The notes beneath the pieces were generated by a model. It saw only the letters and a list, made by a program, of their open reading frames with translations, did no database searches and was not told the DNA's origin. Source: CAYJGJ01 sp964367585 (GTDB lineage Bacteria; Bacillota; Clostridia; Peptostreptococcales; Anaerovoracaceae). From it: DNA of 64,000 nt. This document shows, in pieces, positions 9,295 to 18,389 of the stretch. The DNA lies in assembly GCA_964367585.1 (NCBI GenBank), contig CAYIYH010000001.1, forward strand, positions 496,001-560,000. Reading direction: 5' to 3'. Position numbers and translations under genes: made by a program. The first letter of the stretch is position 1. Each line of letters opens with the position of its first letter.

Positions 9295-9338
9295 AAAAGA
9301 CTATGCGTTCCCTAATGATAGGAAATACATAGTCTTTT
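9295..9338. terminator. Bidirectional terminator next to groEL
   Basis: The stem AAAAGACTATG (9295-9305) pairs perfectly with CATAGTCTTTT (9328-9338) around a 22-base loop, and A and T runs allow function on both strands. It lies 117 bases after the groEL stop on the minus strand. The rest of 9103-9454 holds no recognised gene. Confidence 0.7.
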
Positions 9339-9454
9339 ATTCAGTATTAAATCAATGTGTTGAATCTAGTTGCTGTTTTCAAGATTAATTTCGAGTTCTT
9401 TATTTTGATTAGTATGTTCGACATCAAATAGACATGCGCATCACGGATTGGCGG

Positions 9455-11089
9455 CTACATCATGCCGCCCATGCCGCCCATGCCTCCTGGAGGCATACCA
9501 GCCATAGGATTGTCTTCTTTACAATCCACAACGCCTGCTTCCGTAGTAAGTAACATCGCGGATGCGGATGCAGCATTTTGCAGCGCCGATCTTGTCACCT
9601 TAGCAGGGTCTACGATTCCAGCCTTAATCATGTCTACGTATTCTTCTGTTGCGGCGTTGAATCCGATACCTTTTTCTCTAGATTTAACCTCCGCAACTAC
9701 TACGCTACCTTCGTATCCTGCGTTTTCAGATATTTGTCTGATTGGCTCTTCCAAAGCTCTCATTAAAATGTTCGCTCCTGTTTTTTCATCGCCACTCATT
9801 GTATCTACAAAGGCTTTTACTTTGTCTATAGTGCTTGCAAGGGCAACACCACCACCTGCAACGATTCCTTCTTCTACTGCCGCTTTAGTAGCATTGAGAG
9901 CATCTTCGATTCTTAGTTTCTTTTCTTTTAACTCTGTTTCTGTCGCAGCACCTACTTGTATAACAGCAACCCCACCCGACAACTTAGCTAGTCTTTCTTG
10001 CAATTTTTCTGTGTCGAATTCTGAATCACTATCTTCTGCTTGCTTTCTGATAGTTGCAACTCTCGCCTCAATTTCAGAACTTTCTCCCATACCATTAACG
10101 ATTACTGTGTTATCCTTGTCAACTTTTACAGTCGCAGCACCGCCTAACATGTCTAAAGTAGCTTCGGAAAGCACATAGCCTAACTCTTCACTTATAACCG
10201 TTGCGCCAGTAAGTATCGCAATGTCTTCTACCATAGCTTTTCTTCTGTCTCCAAATCCAGGGGCCTTAACCGCCACAGCATCTATAGTGCCTCTAAGCTT
10301 ATTTACTACCAAAGTAGCAAGGGCTTCGCCTTCTACATCTTCCGCAACAATCAACAAGCTTCTTCCTTGTTTCATGATTTGCTCAAGCAAAGGTACTAAG
10401 TCAGCAATACTAGTAATTTTTTTGTCAGTTAGCAATATATATGGGTTGTCCATTACTGCTTCCATTTTCTCTGCATCGTTTACCATATAAGGAGACAGGT
10501 ATCCTCTGTCGAATTGCATTCCTTCAACTACATCTAATGTAGTGCCCAGAGATTTTGATTCTTCGACTGTGATTACACCGTCTTTTCCAACTTTTTCCAT
10601 CGCTTCCGCAATTAAGTTTCCTATTTCATTATCACCTGCCGAAATAGAAGCAACTTGTGCAATGCTTTCTTTTGTTTCAACTGGGTTTGACAATGCTTTG
10701 ATTTCTTGCACTGCTACATCCACAGCACCTTGAATGCCTCTTTTTAATCCCATTGGATTAGCACCTGCCGCAACATTCTTAAATCCTTCTCTTACGATGA
10801 TTTGAGAAAGCAATGTAGCTGTAGTTGTTCCATCTCCCGCTACATCATTAGTTTTAGTAGCTACTTCTTTTACAAGTTGCGCACCCATGTTTTCTACTGC
10901 GTCTTCTAATTCTATTTCTCTTGCAATTGTAACACCATCGTTAGTTATTAGTGGTGAACCAAACGATTTGCTTAATAATACATTTCTACCCTTAGGTCCT
11001 AATGTTACCTTTACTGTGTCTGCTAATTTATCGACACCCGCTTGTAATTTTCTTCTTGCGTCTTCTCCATAATATAAATCTTTTGCCAT
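9455..11089 (-). CDS. groEL: Chaperonin GroEL (60 kDa)
   Basis: Subunit of the double-ring ATP-dependent folding chamber in the cytosol. The 544 residues include the ATP-binding GDGTTTATLL (Asp87 region), the equatorial motif AAVEEGIVAGGG, and the C-terminal GGM repeat tail (GGMGGMGGMM). Length is standard. It lies 88 bases downstream of groES in a two-gene operon under the CIRCE operator. Nothing unusual was seen. Confidence 0.98.
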   Translation of the reverse strand: MAKDLYYGEDARRKLQAGVDKLADTVKVTLGPKGRNVLLSKSFGSPLITNDGVTIAREIELEDAVENMGAQLVKEVATKTNDVAGDGTTTATLLSQIIVREGFKNVAAGANPMGLKRGIQGAVDVAVQEIKALSNPVETKESIAQVASISAGDNEIGNLIAEAMEKVGKDGVITVEESKSLGTTLDVVEGMQFDRGYLSPYMVNDAEKMEAVMDNPYILLTDKKITSIADLVPLLEQIMKQGRSLLIVAEDVEGEALATLVVNKLRGTIDAVAVKAPGFGDRRKAMVEDIAILTGATVISEELGYVLSEATLDMLGGAATVKVDKDNTVIVNGMGESSEIEARVATIRKQAEDSDSEFDTEKLQERLAKLSGGVAVIQVGAATETELKEKKLRIEDALNATKAAVEEGIVAGGGVALASTIDKVKAFVDTMSGDEKTGANILMRALEEPIRQISENAGYEGSVVVAEVKSREKGIGFNAATEEYVDMIKAGIVDPAKVTRSALQNAASASAMLLTTEAGVVDCKEDNPMAGMPPGGMGGMGGMM

Positions 11090-11177
11090 TTATATTTATC
11101 CTCCTATAATTAATATTAACTTATTGTTATTTTCCCTAATCTCCCACGCGGAGATATAGTTTTTATCCGAGTCTATA

Positions 11178-11450
11178 TTATTCTACTACAGCCAATATAT
11201 CGCTTTGAGACATAACTGTGTATTCTTCACCCTCATATTTCACATTAGTGCCTGCGTATTGAGCGAATATTACTTTATCCCCTACTGCAACTTCTATTTT
11301 TTCTTCGCTAGTCCCAGGGCCTACAGCTATAACCTCTGCAATTTGTGGTTTTTCCTTTGCACTACTCGTCAAAATTATTCCACCTTGCGTTTTTTCTTCT
11401 GCTTCAAGTCTCTTAATCAATACTCTTGCTCCAATTGGTTTAATACCCAT
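11178..11450 (-). CDS. groES: Co-chaperonin GroES (10 kDa)
   Basis: Seven-fold lid of the GroEL chamber. The 90 residues match the family length; the mobile loop (EEKTQGGIILTSSAKEKPQ) and the motif VIFAQYAGTNVKYEGEEY are clear. It is first in the groES-groEL operon. The AGGAGG site precedes the ATG. The distance from the CIRCE element to the start is about 235 bases, much longer than in most Firmicutes. Confidence 0.97.
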   Translation of the reverse strand: MGIKPIGARVLIKRLEAEEKTQGGIILTSSAKEKPQIAEVIAVGPGTSEEKIEVAVGDKVIFAQYAGTNVKYEGEEYTVMSQSDILAVVE

Positions 11451-11685
11451 TTTTTGTTTTCCTCCTTAAAAAAATACATTTTTAAATTTATCGCTATTGT
11501 CGCACTAGCACAAGTGCATCCGTGCAATGCCTGCTTTTGTTTCGCAAACATATTGGATTCTAGCATTTTATCGTAATCTAAATCAGATATTTTTATTATA
11601 CATAATACACAATTATATCGCAAAATAAACACAGTTACGTGCGCAATGAACAGTTACATGCATAACAACAAATTACACATCGTGA

Positions 11686-11712
11686 TTAGCACTCTTCTTA
11701 AGTGAGTGCTGA
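11686..11712 (-). promoter_or_regulatory. CIRCE operator for HrcA
   Basis: TTAGCACTC, nine bases, then GAGTGCTGA: 17 of the 18 conserved CIRCE positions are kept. HrcA repressor binds such sites and releases them on heat shock. It lies just downstream of the groES promoter. Confidence 0.95.
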
Positions 11713-11722
11713 TTACTTGTAT

Positions 11723-11752
11723 ATTCTATATCTCATATACGACATTTGTCAA
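11723..11752 (-). promoter_or_regulatory. Promoter of groES-groEL
   Basis: On the minus strand TTGACA (11747-11752) and TAGAAT (11723-11728) are 18 bases apart. The CIRCE element begins where transcription should start, the usual position for HrcA repression. Confidence 0.8.
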
Positions 11753-12145
11753 CATTTTTTTATATTTTTTGATGATTTTTTTATTTTTTTATCGGTGATG
11801 ATTTTATGAATAATTATTACCACTTGTAGACTGAATTCACGATGAAACCATAATACCAAATGTTTCGATAGTCTACCTTATAATTCTCGTATGAAAGAGT
11901 ATTACTCAGAAGATGTTTTTATTCATGATTTGCTAAGACATTTTCATAAATAAAATCTATTAAAATTGCCTTAAAAATTGCAATTTATATGCCTTAAAAA
12001 TTGACTTTATTTCACTTGATTTTTTCACATTTATAAAGTAAAATAATAGATAAATGTTATAACATAGTTAGTTTATTCTATTTAAAAATGTATTGAATAA
12101 TATATTTAATAATATATTGGATAATCTTAATCAAGGAGGAGTAAA
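11753..12145. other. AT-rich region between groES and guaB promoters
   Basis: No gene or known RNA element is seen. The last 100 bases before guaB are a run of near-repeats of the type TAATAATATAT, which may carry the guaB promoter. There is no purine-riboswitch core. Confidence 0.5.
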
Positions 12146-13654
12146 ATGGCACATATTTTTGATGAACCATCTAGAACATTCAGTGAATATCTCTTAATAC
12201 CAGGGTATTCTTCTAAGGATGCTACAGTAGACAAAGTTAGTCTACGTACACCCATAACCAAATATAAAAAAGGTGAAGCACCAGCAATTTCTCTTAATAT
12301 TCCACTTTCTTCCGCAATAATGCAGTCTGTCTCGGACGACGGAATGGCAGTGGCACTAGCAAAAGAAGGTGGCATATCATTTGTCTTTTGCTCTCAAAGC
12401 ATCGAAAGCCAAGTAAAAATGATCAAAAAGGTCAAATCCCACAAGGCGGGCTTTGTTATGAGCGACAGTAATCTGCGCCCGGAAAGCACGTTGGCGGATG
12501 TAATAGAAATGAAAGAAAAAAGGGGGCACTCCACTGTTGCTATTACAGACGATGGAACATCAGACGGTAAAATGCTAGGCCTTATTACGAGTCGAGACTA
12601 CCGTATTAGCAGAATGAGTCTTGAAACAAAAGTGTCGGAATTCATGACGCCCTTTGATAAATTGGTAGTTGGAAAAAATGGTATAACACTAAGTGAGGCA
12701 AATGATATCCTTTGGGATAATAAACTAAACGCCCTCCCTATAGTAGATGACAATCAAAGGCTAACTCATTTTGTTTTTCGGAAAGACTATGACAATCATA
12801 AGTTAAATCCAAACGAGCTCTTGGATAAAAACAAAAGTTATATAGTTGGAGCAGGGGTAAATACTAGAGACTACGAAGAAAGAATACCTGCACTAGTAGA
12901 AGCAGGAGTTGACATACTTTGTATAGATTCTTCGGAAGGATTTAGTGAATGGCAAGCGGAAACTATCGCATGGGTTCGCAAGACTTATGGTGATACAGTC
13001 AAGATCGGTGCAGGAAATGTTGTAGACAAAGAAGGCTTTGACTTTTTGGCTAATGCAGGTGCAGATTTCATCAAAATCGGAATCGGTGGCGGTTCTATCT
13101 GCATTACACGTGAACAAAAAGGAATCGGACGTGGACAGGCATCGGCAGTAATCGAAGTGGCTGAAGCAAGAAACGAATACTTTGATAAAACTGGAGTATA
13201 TGTTCCGATTTGTTCCGACGGTGGTGTCGTTTACGATTATCACATGACATTGGCTCTCGCTATGGGTGCTGACTTCATCATGCTCGGCAGATACTTTGCT
13301 AGATTTGATGAATCTCCTTCTAATAGAATAAATGTAAATGGAGTCTACATGAAAGAATATTGGGGAGAGGGTTCTAGCCGTGCGAGAAATTGGCAACGAT
13401 ATGATAATGGCGGCGATGGCACAATGAAATTTGAAGAAGGGGTCGATTCATATGTTCCATATGCTGGTAGATTGAACGATAATGTCACAGTTTCTCTAAA
13501 TAAAGTGAAGGCAACTATGTGTAATTGTGGTGTTACCGATATACCAACTTTACAACGAGAAGCAAAGCTCACATTAGTATCCGCAACGAGTATCGTAGAA
13601 GGTGGAGCGCATGATGTAATACTAAAAGACACAACACAAGGGGTAATGAGATAG
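12146..13654 (+). CDS. guaB: IMP dehydrogenase, Tritrichomonas-like type
   Basis: Catalyses NAD-dependent conversion of IMP to XMP, the committed step of GMP synthesis. The catalytic loop is GGGSICITREQ with Cys319; the flap carries NWQRYD with Arg418 and Tyr419. A CBS pair is inserted at about residues 105-220. The length (502), the loop sequence and even the residue numbers of Cys319, Arg418 and Tyr419 agree with the protozoan Tritrichomonas foetus enzyme as I remember it, and differ from the usual bacterial GPGSICTT loop. The ATG follows AAGGAGGAG. It is monocistronic or leads apgM, 124 bases downstream. Confidence 0.95.
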   Translation: MAHIFDEPSRTFSEYLLIPGYSSKDATVDKVSLRTPITKYKKGEAPAISLNIPLSSAIMQSVSDDGMAVALAKEGGISFVFCSQSIESQVKMIKKVKSHKAGFVMSDSNLRPESTLADVIEMKEKRGHSTVAITDDGTSDGKMLGLITSRDYRISRMSLETKVSEFMTPFDKLVVGKNGITLSEANDILWDNKLNALPIVDDNQRLTHFVFRKDYDNHKLNPNELLDKNKSYIVGAGVNTRDYEERIPALVEAGVDILCIDSSEGFSEWQAETIAWVRKTYGDTVKIGAGNVVDKEGFDFLANAGADFIKIGIGGGSICITREQKGIGRGQASAVIEVAEARNEYFDKTGVYVPICSDGGVVYDYHMTLALAMGADFIMLGRYFARFDESPSNRINVNGVYMKEYWGEGSSRARNWQRYDNGGDGTMKFEEGVDSYVPYAGRLNDNVTVSLNKVKATMCNCGVTDIPTLQREAKLTLVSATSIVEGGAHDVILKDTTQGVMR

Positions 13655-13670
13655 ACTTGTAGTTCATAAG

Positions 13671-13736
13671 GATTCGAGCTTCTGAACTTTCAGGCAGACG
13701 AATCTCCAAATGCTTGAAGCTTCAAGCACTCGAATC
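13671..13736. repeat. Nested inverted repeat between guaB and apgM
   Basis: GATTCGAG (13671-13678) pairs with CTCGAATC (13729-13736). Directly inside the right arm is a perfect 18-base palindrome, TGCTTGAAGCTTCAAGCA (13711-13728). There is no T-run, so a simple terminator is unlikely. Confidence 0.6.
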
Positions 13737-13778
13737 ACTGAACACTTGAGTATCCGAATAAAAAAAGAAAGGTGAAAA

Positions 13779-14987
13779 ATGAAATATTTAATAGTAATCA
13801 CTGATGGGGCAGCAGACAATCCAATGGAAAGTATTGGGAATAAAACTCCTCTCGAAGTTGCATATATGCCATATACAAACATGCTAGCAAGCAAAGGAAA
13901 AGTAGGACTTGTGAGTACAATTCCGGATGGAATCCCACCCGGAAGCGATGCTGCAAACCTCTCTATAATGGGTTATGACCCGAGTATCTATCTTACAGGA
14001 AGATCACCGATTGAGGCCGTAAGCATAGGAATTGAACTTGAGCCAACAGATGTTGCTTTTAGGGCTAATTTTGTAACACTAGAAGGGACTGGAGACTACG
14101 ATGACTTGATCGTCAAAGACCATAGTGCAGGAGATATTTCAACCGAAGATGCCGACATATTAATTCAGGCGGTCAAAGCTAAATTTGATTCGGATAAATT
14201 ATCTTTTCATACCGGCACCGGCTATAGGCATTGCATGGTTGTTCCAAATGGAAAAACACACTACGAATGCACACCTCCCCACGATATACTTGATCAAAAA
14301 ACCGGAAATTACCTCCCAAAAGGCGAGGGGGCTGAATTTATAACAAAAATGATGCGGGAAAGCTATGAAATATTAAACGACCACCCAATCAACATAAAGA
14401 GAGCGGAAAAAGGACTTAATAAAGCAAACTCACTATGGATTTGGGGACAAGGGAAAAAACCTAATCTCGATCCTATTAGTTCTAAATATGGAATTACAGG
14501 GAGTGTAATAAGTGCCGTAGATCTGATAAAAGGTATAGGCATTTTCGCAGGGCTAGATAGCATTGACGTAGTAGGTGCTACTGGCAACGTCCATACCAAT
14601 TACAAAGCAAAGGCTGATGCTGCTCTTAATGAATTCAAGAAGGGAAAAGATTTCGTCTACCTACACTTTGAAGGACCAGATGAGTGTTCCCACCAAGGTG
14701 ATTTAGATGGAAAACTACAATGCCTAAAAGATATAGATGAAAAAGCTGTTAAATATATAATCGAAGATTTCAACAGCAGAAACGAATCGATTCGAATACT
14801 AATTGCGCCTGATCACAGGACACCTTTAGTTACTCGAACTCATTCATCGGACCCAGTTCCTTATGTCATCTACCAAAACGATGCGGAGACAACGGTCGAC
14901 GAGAGTAAAAAGTATAACGAAACGGCTGGGGAAAAAGGAGAATTCTTTTCCGACGGATATTTACTTACAAACTTCTTCTTTGGTTAA
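13779..14987 (+). CDS. apgM: Cofactor-independent phosphoglycerate mutase, archaeal type
   Basis: Interconverts 3- and 2-phosphoglycerate in glycolysis and gluconeogenesis. At 402 residues it belongs to the ApgM branch of the alkaline phosphatase superfamily rather than the 510-residue GpmI. Metal and nucleophile motifs are visible: ITDGAADNP at residues 6-14, PGSDAANLSIMGYDP with the serine nucleophile near residue 61, HFEGPDECSHQGD and APDHRTP near the C-terminus. The AGGTG site precedes the ATG. Pairing with ppdK elsewhere in the window fits PPi- or PEP-centred carbon flow. Confidence 0.93.
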   Translation: MKYLIVITDGAADNPMESIGNKTPLEVAYMPYTNMLASKGKVGLVSTIPDGIPPGSDAANLSIMGYDPSIYLTGRSPIEAVSIGIELEPTDVAFRANFVTLEGTGDYDDLIVKDHSAGDISTEDADILIQAVKAKFDSDKLSFHTGTGYRHCMVVPNGKTHYECTPPHDILDQKTGNYLPKGEGAEFITKMMRESYEILNDHPINIKRAEKGLNKANSLWIWGQGKKPNLDPISSKYGITGSVISAVDLIKGIGIFAGLDSIDVVGATGNVHTNYKAKADAALNEFKKGKDFVYLHFEGPDECSHQGDLDGKLQCLKDIDEKAVKYIIEDFNSRNESIRILIAPDHRTPLVTRTHSSDPVPYVIYQNDAETTVDESKKYNETAGEKGEFFSDGYLLTNFFFG

Positions 14988-15022
14988 GGAGAAGTTTGAC
15001 TAGCTAAATTGGAGAATCATAA

Positions 15023-16345
15023 ATGAAAAATCGCAACAATTTAATAGCATTATCTATCATTGCTATTATTTTCTATTCTATTGCACCTATAATCAGCTTT
15101 TTTCCTGCGGCTACAGCTGAAACAGAACTGCCACCTCCGGACATAAGAGCCGATTGCGCCATAATTTACTGCGAAAATACTGGAGAAGTTCTTTACGAGA
15201 AAAATATGCACACAATAACTTGGCCAATGTCTACAACTAAACTTCTTACAGCACTAATCGCAATACAACATCTTAATTTACACGAGCCTATCACGATTAC
15301 TGCGGAAAGCGCTAATGAGAGAGGAAGTGTCATGGGGCTCCTCGTCGGAGAGATTTTCACCACAGAACAATTGCTTTACGGTCTATTGCTAGAATCCGGC
15401 AATGACGCAGCTAACGCATTAGCGATTGCTACAGCTGGCAGTTTATCGGATTTTGCCACTTTGATGAATGCAATGGCCGTAGAGATTGGGATGACGAATA
15501 GCTATTTTGTAAATCCAAGCGGGCTTAGTGACTCTGCTCAATATTCAACTGTCTATGACTTGATGCTTCTAGGAGATGTTGCTTTCGATAACTACATCAT
15601 CCGACAAATAATTGAAACACCAAGTTACACTTTGCCAGCCACTAACCTAAGAGAGTCTCGTGTACTAAATGTGACTAGTACTCTAGCGTATGATGGATTT
15701 TACGGTGGAAAATCAGGTTCATACAGCACATCAAAAGTTGGATACGTCGGTGGATACGAAAAAGATGGATTGCGATTGATAGCGGCAGTGCTAGATACAA
15801 CATCTACTCACCGAATGACTGATATTGCAAAACTATTTGACTATGGTGTTGCAACTATGGTAAAAACCACGATCCACGAAACAGGATACGTTACAGGCAA
15901 AACAAAAGTAAAACTAGGTGCTGTTACGAGGACTACCGGGGTTGTAAACGAGGATATAACCGCGTATCTCCCCAAAGAAGCATCATTAAATTTAGTAACA
16001 CTCAACCCGATATACGATGAAGTAACAGCTCCTATTAGCGAGGGAGACAAAATAGGAGCGCTAGAACTATATGTGCATGACGAACTGATACACACCTATG
16101 AAATACAATCAGCGGGAGACGTTGACAGAGGATGGTTTACTGCCTATTTTGGAATTTCTAATTTGACGGCGGTAATATTAACTGCTGTAATAATGCTTTT
16201 GATCGGAATATGCATGAGACGGCGTGCAGTAAGACAAAGAAGAGAAAAAATCCGAGCCGAAAATCGTCAGGCAAGGTTAGAACAAATAGCGCTCAAACAA
16301 ATAGAAATAGAAGAAGAGCGCAAAAGACGAGGGTGGACGCACTAA
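15023..16345 (+). CDS. D-alanyl-D-alanine carboxypeptidase (DacF/PBP5 family)
   Basis: Penicillin-binding protein that trims the terminal D-Ala of peptidoglycan stem peptides outside the membrane. A signal peptide covers about residues 1-32. The active-site set is Ser70-x-x-Lys73 (STTK), Ser125-Gly-Asn (SGN) and Lys230-Ser-Gly (KSG, where most relatives have KTG). A C-terminal helix at about 373-395 anchors the protein, followed by a charged Arg/Glu coiled-coil tail of about 45 residues that should be cytoplasmic. A true membrane helix plus tail replaces the usual amphipathic anchor. It is 35 bases after apgM with its own GGAGAA site. Confidence 0.92.
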   Translation: MKNRNNLIALSIIAIIFYSIAPIISFFPAATAETELPPPDIRADCAIIYCENTGEVLYEKNMHTITWPMSTTKLLTALIAIQHLNLHEPITITAESANERGSVMGLLVGEIFTTEQLLYGLLLESGNDAANALAIATAGSLSDFATLMNAMAVEIGMTNSYFVNPSGLSDSAQYSTVYDLMLLGDVAFDNYIIRQIIETPSYTLPATNLRESRVLNVTSTLAYDGFYGGKSGSYSTSKVGYVGGYEKDGLRLIAAVLDTTSTHRMTDIAKLFDYGVATMVKTTIHETGYVTGKTKVKLGAVTRTTGVVNEDITAYLPKEASLNLVTLNPIYDEVTAPISEGDKIGALELYVHDELIHTYEIQSAGDVDRGWFTAYFGISNLTAVILTAVIMLLIGICMRRRAVRQRREKIRAENRQARLEQIALKQIEIEEERKRRGWTH

Positions 16346-16390
16346 ACACTTGTGACTTGAATCGAAAAGCTCTCTATTGAGGAATTCAAA

Positions 16391-18292
16391 ATGTTTGATA
16401 TCGAAAGCAACTTAAAAACTCTACCCGATAAACCGGGCGTATATCTGCACAAAGATATACTTGGAGAAGTTATTTATGTAGGTAAAGCAATCTCACTAAA
16501 AAACAGAGTGAGACAATATTTTCAAAACAGCGCTAAGCTTAACATGAAGACACGAAGCATGGTTTCCAACATTCATGAATTCGAATACATCACATGCAAA
16601 ACCGAAATGGAAGCTCTTATATTAGAGTGCAATCTGATTAAACGTTACAGACCTAAGTACAATGTACTATTGAGAGACGATAAGACGTATCCATATATTG
16701 TTGTTACTGCAAGCGAAAAATTCCCTCGTATACTGAAAACTAGAAGAATAAAGAAAGACGGAAACAAATATTTTGGCCCTTACAGCGATGTCGGAGCTGT
16801 AAATACAATAGTAGACTTACTCAATGATATTTTACCTCTAAAAAAGTGTTCATTGCAAAAATTTCCGCAAGGACATCGTGAATGCTTAAACTTCCACATA
16901 GATAAATGCCTGGGTGTATGTGTATATAATGTAGATAAAGAAGTTTACATGAAACACGTCGACGATGCCATAAACTACTTAAGTGGCAAAGATAAAGCAC
17001 TCGAAAAATATCTTGCGAATAAAATGAATACCTGCGTAGAAAAGCTGGAATTTGAAGAAGCCGGAAAGTACAGAGATTATATAAGTAGCCTCAAGGCACT
17101 GCAGTCACTTCAAAGAGTGTCTTATGTAAGCGGTAAAGATTTGGATGTCGTGTTACACCTTGTAGTAGAAGAACAGTCGAGTATTGTTCTTTTTTCCTAT
17201 AGAGACGGTAAATTTGCTGGAAGAGAAATATTCCCATTAAACGACGAACACATCGACAACGAAGAAGAGGCTATTTCTTCCTTTATCAAGCAGTATTACT
17301 CAATGTGGGCGTTGGCGGTTCCTGAGATTATTGTAGAAAATCCAATAGGCGATGCCGATATGGTCGAAGATTATTTACAAAAGGGCGAGTATAGGACGAA
17401 GATAGTATGTCCCCAAAAAGGCGAGAAAAAACAGATTCTAATGTTGGTAAAGGAAGATGCGGCCGAACTTCTTAAAACTATGAAAGACAAAAATCAGAAT
17501 CTTAAAAACAAACGTTCCTCTATCAACGATGCGATAGCAAAAGTAATTCTGTCATGTGGATTTACTCCACGCATCCTAAATCAACCCGACACTGCTCTGG
17601 CCAATAATGCTGATTTGTCTACTGACACTACTCTGCCGGGCGATGCATACAGGATTGAATCGTATGATATATCAAACACGAATGGAATCGATACCGTCGG
17701 AGCAATGGTAGTATTCGAAGGAATTCAAAAAGTAAAAAAGGACTATAGAAGATTCAAGATAAAAACAATAGTTGGGCAAAATGACTATGGAAGTTTGGAA
17801 GAAATGCTTAGAAGACGTTTTAAGAGAGCACTAAGTGAAGATAACTCTTTCTCTAAAATTCCCGATGTTATTTTTGTAGACGGCGGACTTGGACAAGTTT
17901 CTTCTGTAAGTAAAATTCTCAGTGAACTGAACATAAAGATTCCTGTAGTTGGAATGGTCAAAGACGACGTGCATAGAACAAACAACTTAATTTTGCCGAA
18001 TGGTGAAGAGATTGAAATTAAGAATACTCCACTTCTATATAGCTATGTTGGCACAATCCAAGAAGAAGTACACAGATTCGCAATAGACTTCCACACAAAG
18101 ACACGCAACAAGAACATGATCAAATCATCGCTTGACAACATACAGGGAATTGGAGAGAAGAGACGAAATGCACTGCTCAAGCATTTTGACTCTATCGACA
18201 AAATCAAAGTCGCATCCGAAGAAGAGCTCATGAAAGTGCCCTCAATTACACGCGATGTAGCGAAATCAATAATTGATAATTTCAAATCATAA
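16391..18292 (+). CDS. uvrC: Excinuclease ABC subunit C, UvrC
   Basis: Makes the two incisions in nucleotide excision repair together with UvrB. The GIY-YIG nuclease domain is at the N-terminus (PGVYLHKD and VIYVGKAISLKNRVRQYF), the UVR helical motif that binds UvrB near residues 205-240, the RNase H-like second nuclease with FVDGGLGQ near 495, and a helix-hairpin-helix pair at the C-terminus (IQGIGEKRRNALLKHF, VPSITRDVAKSI). A normal length of 633 residues. It ends the plus-strand cluster and is followed by a strong terminator. Confidence 0.97.
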   Translation: MFDIESNLKTLPDKPGVYLHKDILGEVIYVGKAISLKNRVRQYFQNSAKLNMKTRSMVSNIHEFEYITCKTEMEALILECNLIKRYRPKYNVLLRDDKTYPYIVVTASEKFPRILKTRRIKKDGNKYFGPYSDVGAVNTIVDLLNDILPLKKCSLQKFPQGHRECLNFHIDKCLGVCVYNVDKEVYMKHVDDAINYLSGKDKALEKYLANKMNTCVEKLEFEEAGKYRDYISSLKALQSLQRVSYVSGKDLDVVLHLVVEEQSSIVLFSYRDGKFAGREIFPLNDEHIDNEEEAISSFIKQYYSMWALAVPEIIVENPIGDADMVEDYLQKGEYRTKIVCPQKGEKKQILMLVKEDAAELLKTMKDKNQNLKNKRSSINDAIAKVILSCGFTPRILNQPDTALANNADLSTDTTLPGDAYRIESYDISNTNGIDTVGAMVVFEGIQKVKKDYRRFKIKTIVGQNDYGSLEEMLRRRFKRALSEDNSFSKIPDVIFVDGGLGQVSSVSKILSELNIKIPVVGMVKDDVHRTNNLILPNGEEIEIKNTPLLYSYVGTIQEEVHRFAIDFHTKTRNKNMIKSSLDNIQGIGEKRRNALLKHFDSIDKIKVASEEELMKVPSITRDVAKSIIDNFKS

Positions 18293-18320
18293 TCACTATC
18301 ACATAATCCAAAGAACACGT

Positions 18321-18354
18321 AAAGAAAAAGGCAGCCGAGGCTGCCTTTTTCTTT
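18321..18354. terminator. Bidirectional terminator between uvrC and flagellin
   Basis: GGCAGCC and its complement GGCTGCC form the stem core around a very short loop, extended by AAAGAAAAA on the left and TTTTTCTTT on the right. It closes uvrC on the plus strand and the flagellin gene on the minus strand. Confidence 0.88.
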
Positions 18355-18389
18355 ACTACTTTTTCAAGTAGAATTTTAGTTGTTTTCAA

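Noticed and set aside
9462..10178. Long plus-strand open frame inside groEL
   Set aside because: It is antisense to a certain gene, Pro/Ser-rich as expected from reversed Gly-rich codons, and has no ribosome site.
11417..11632. 71-codon minus frame in the groES leader
   Set aside because: No ribosome site, overlaps groES, and composition is not protein-like.
11753..12145. Guanine riboswitch before guaB
   Set aside because: No three-way junction with the purine core loops could be read.
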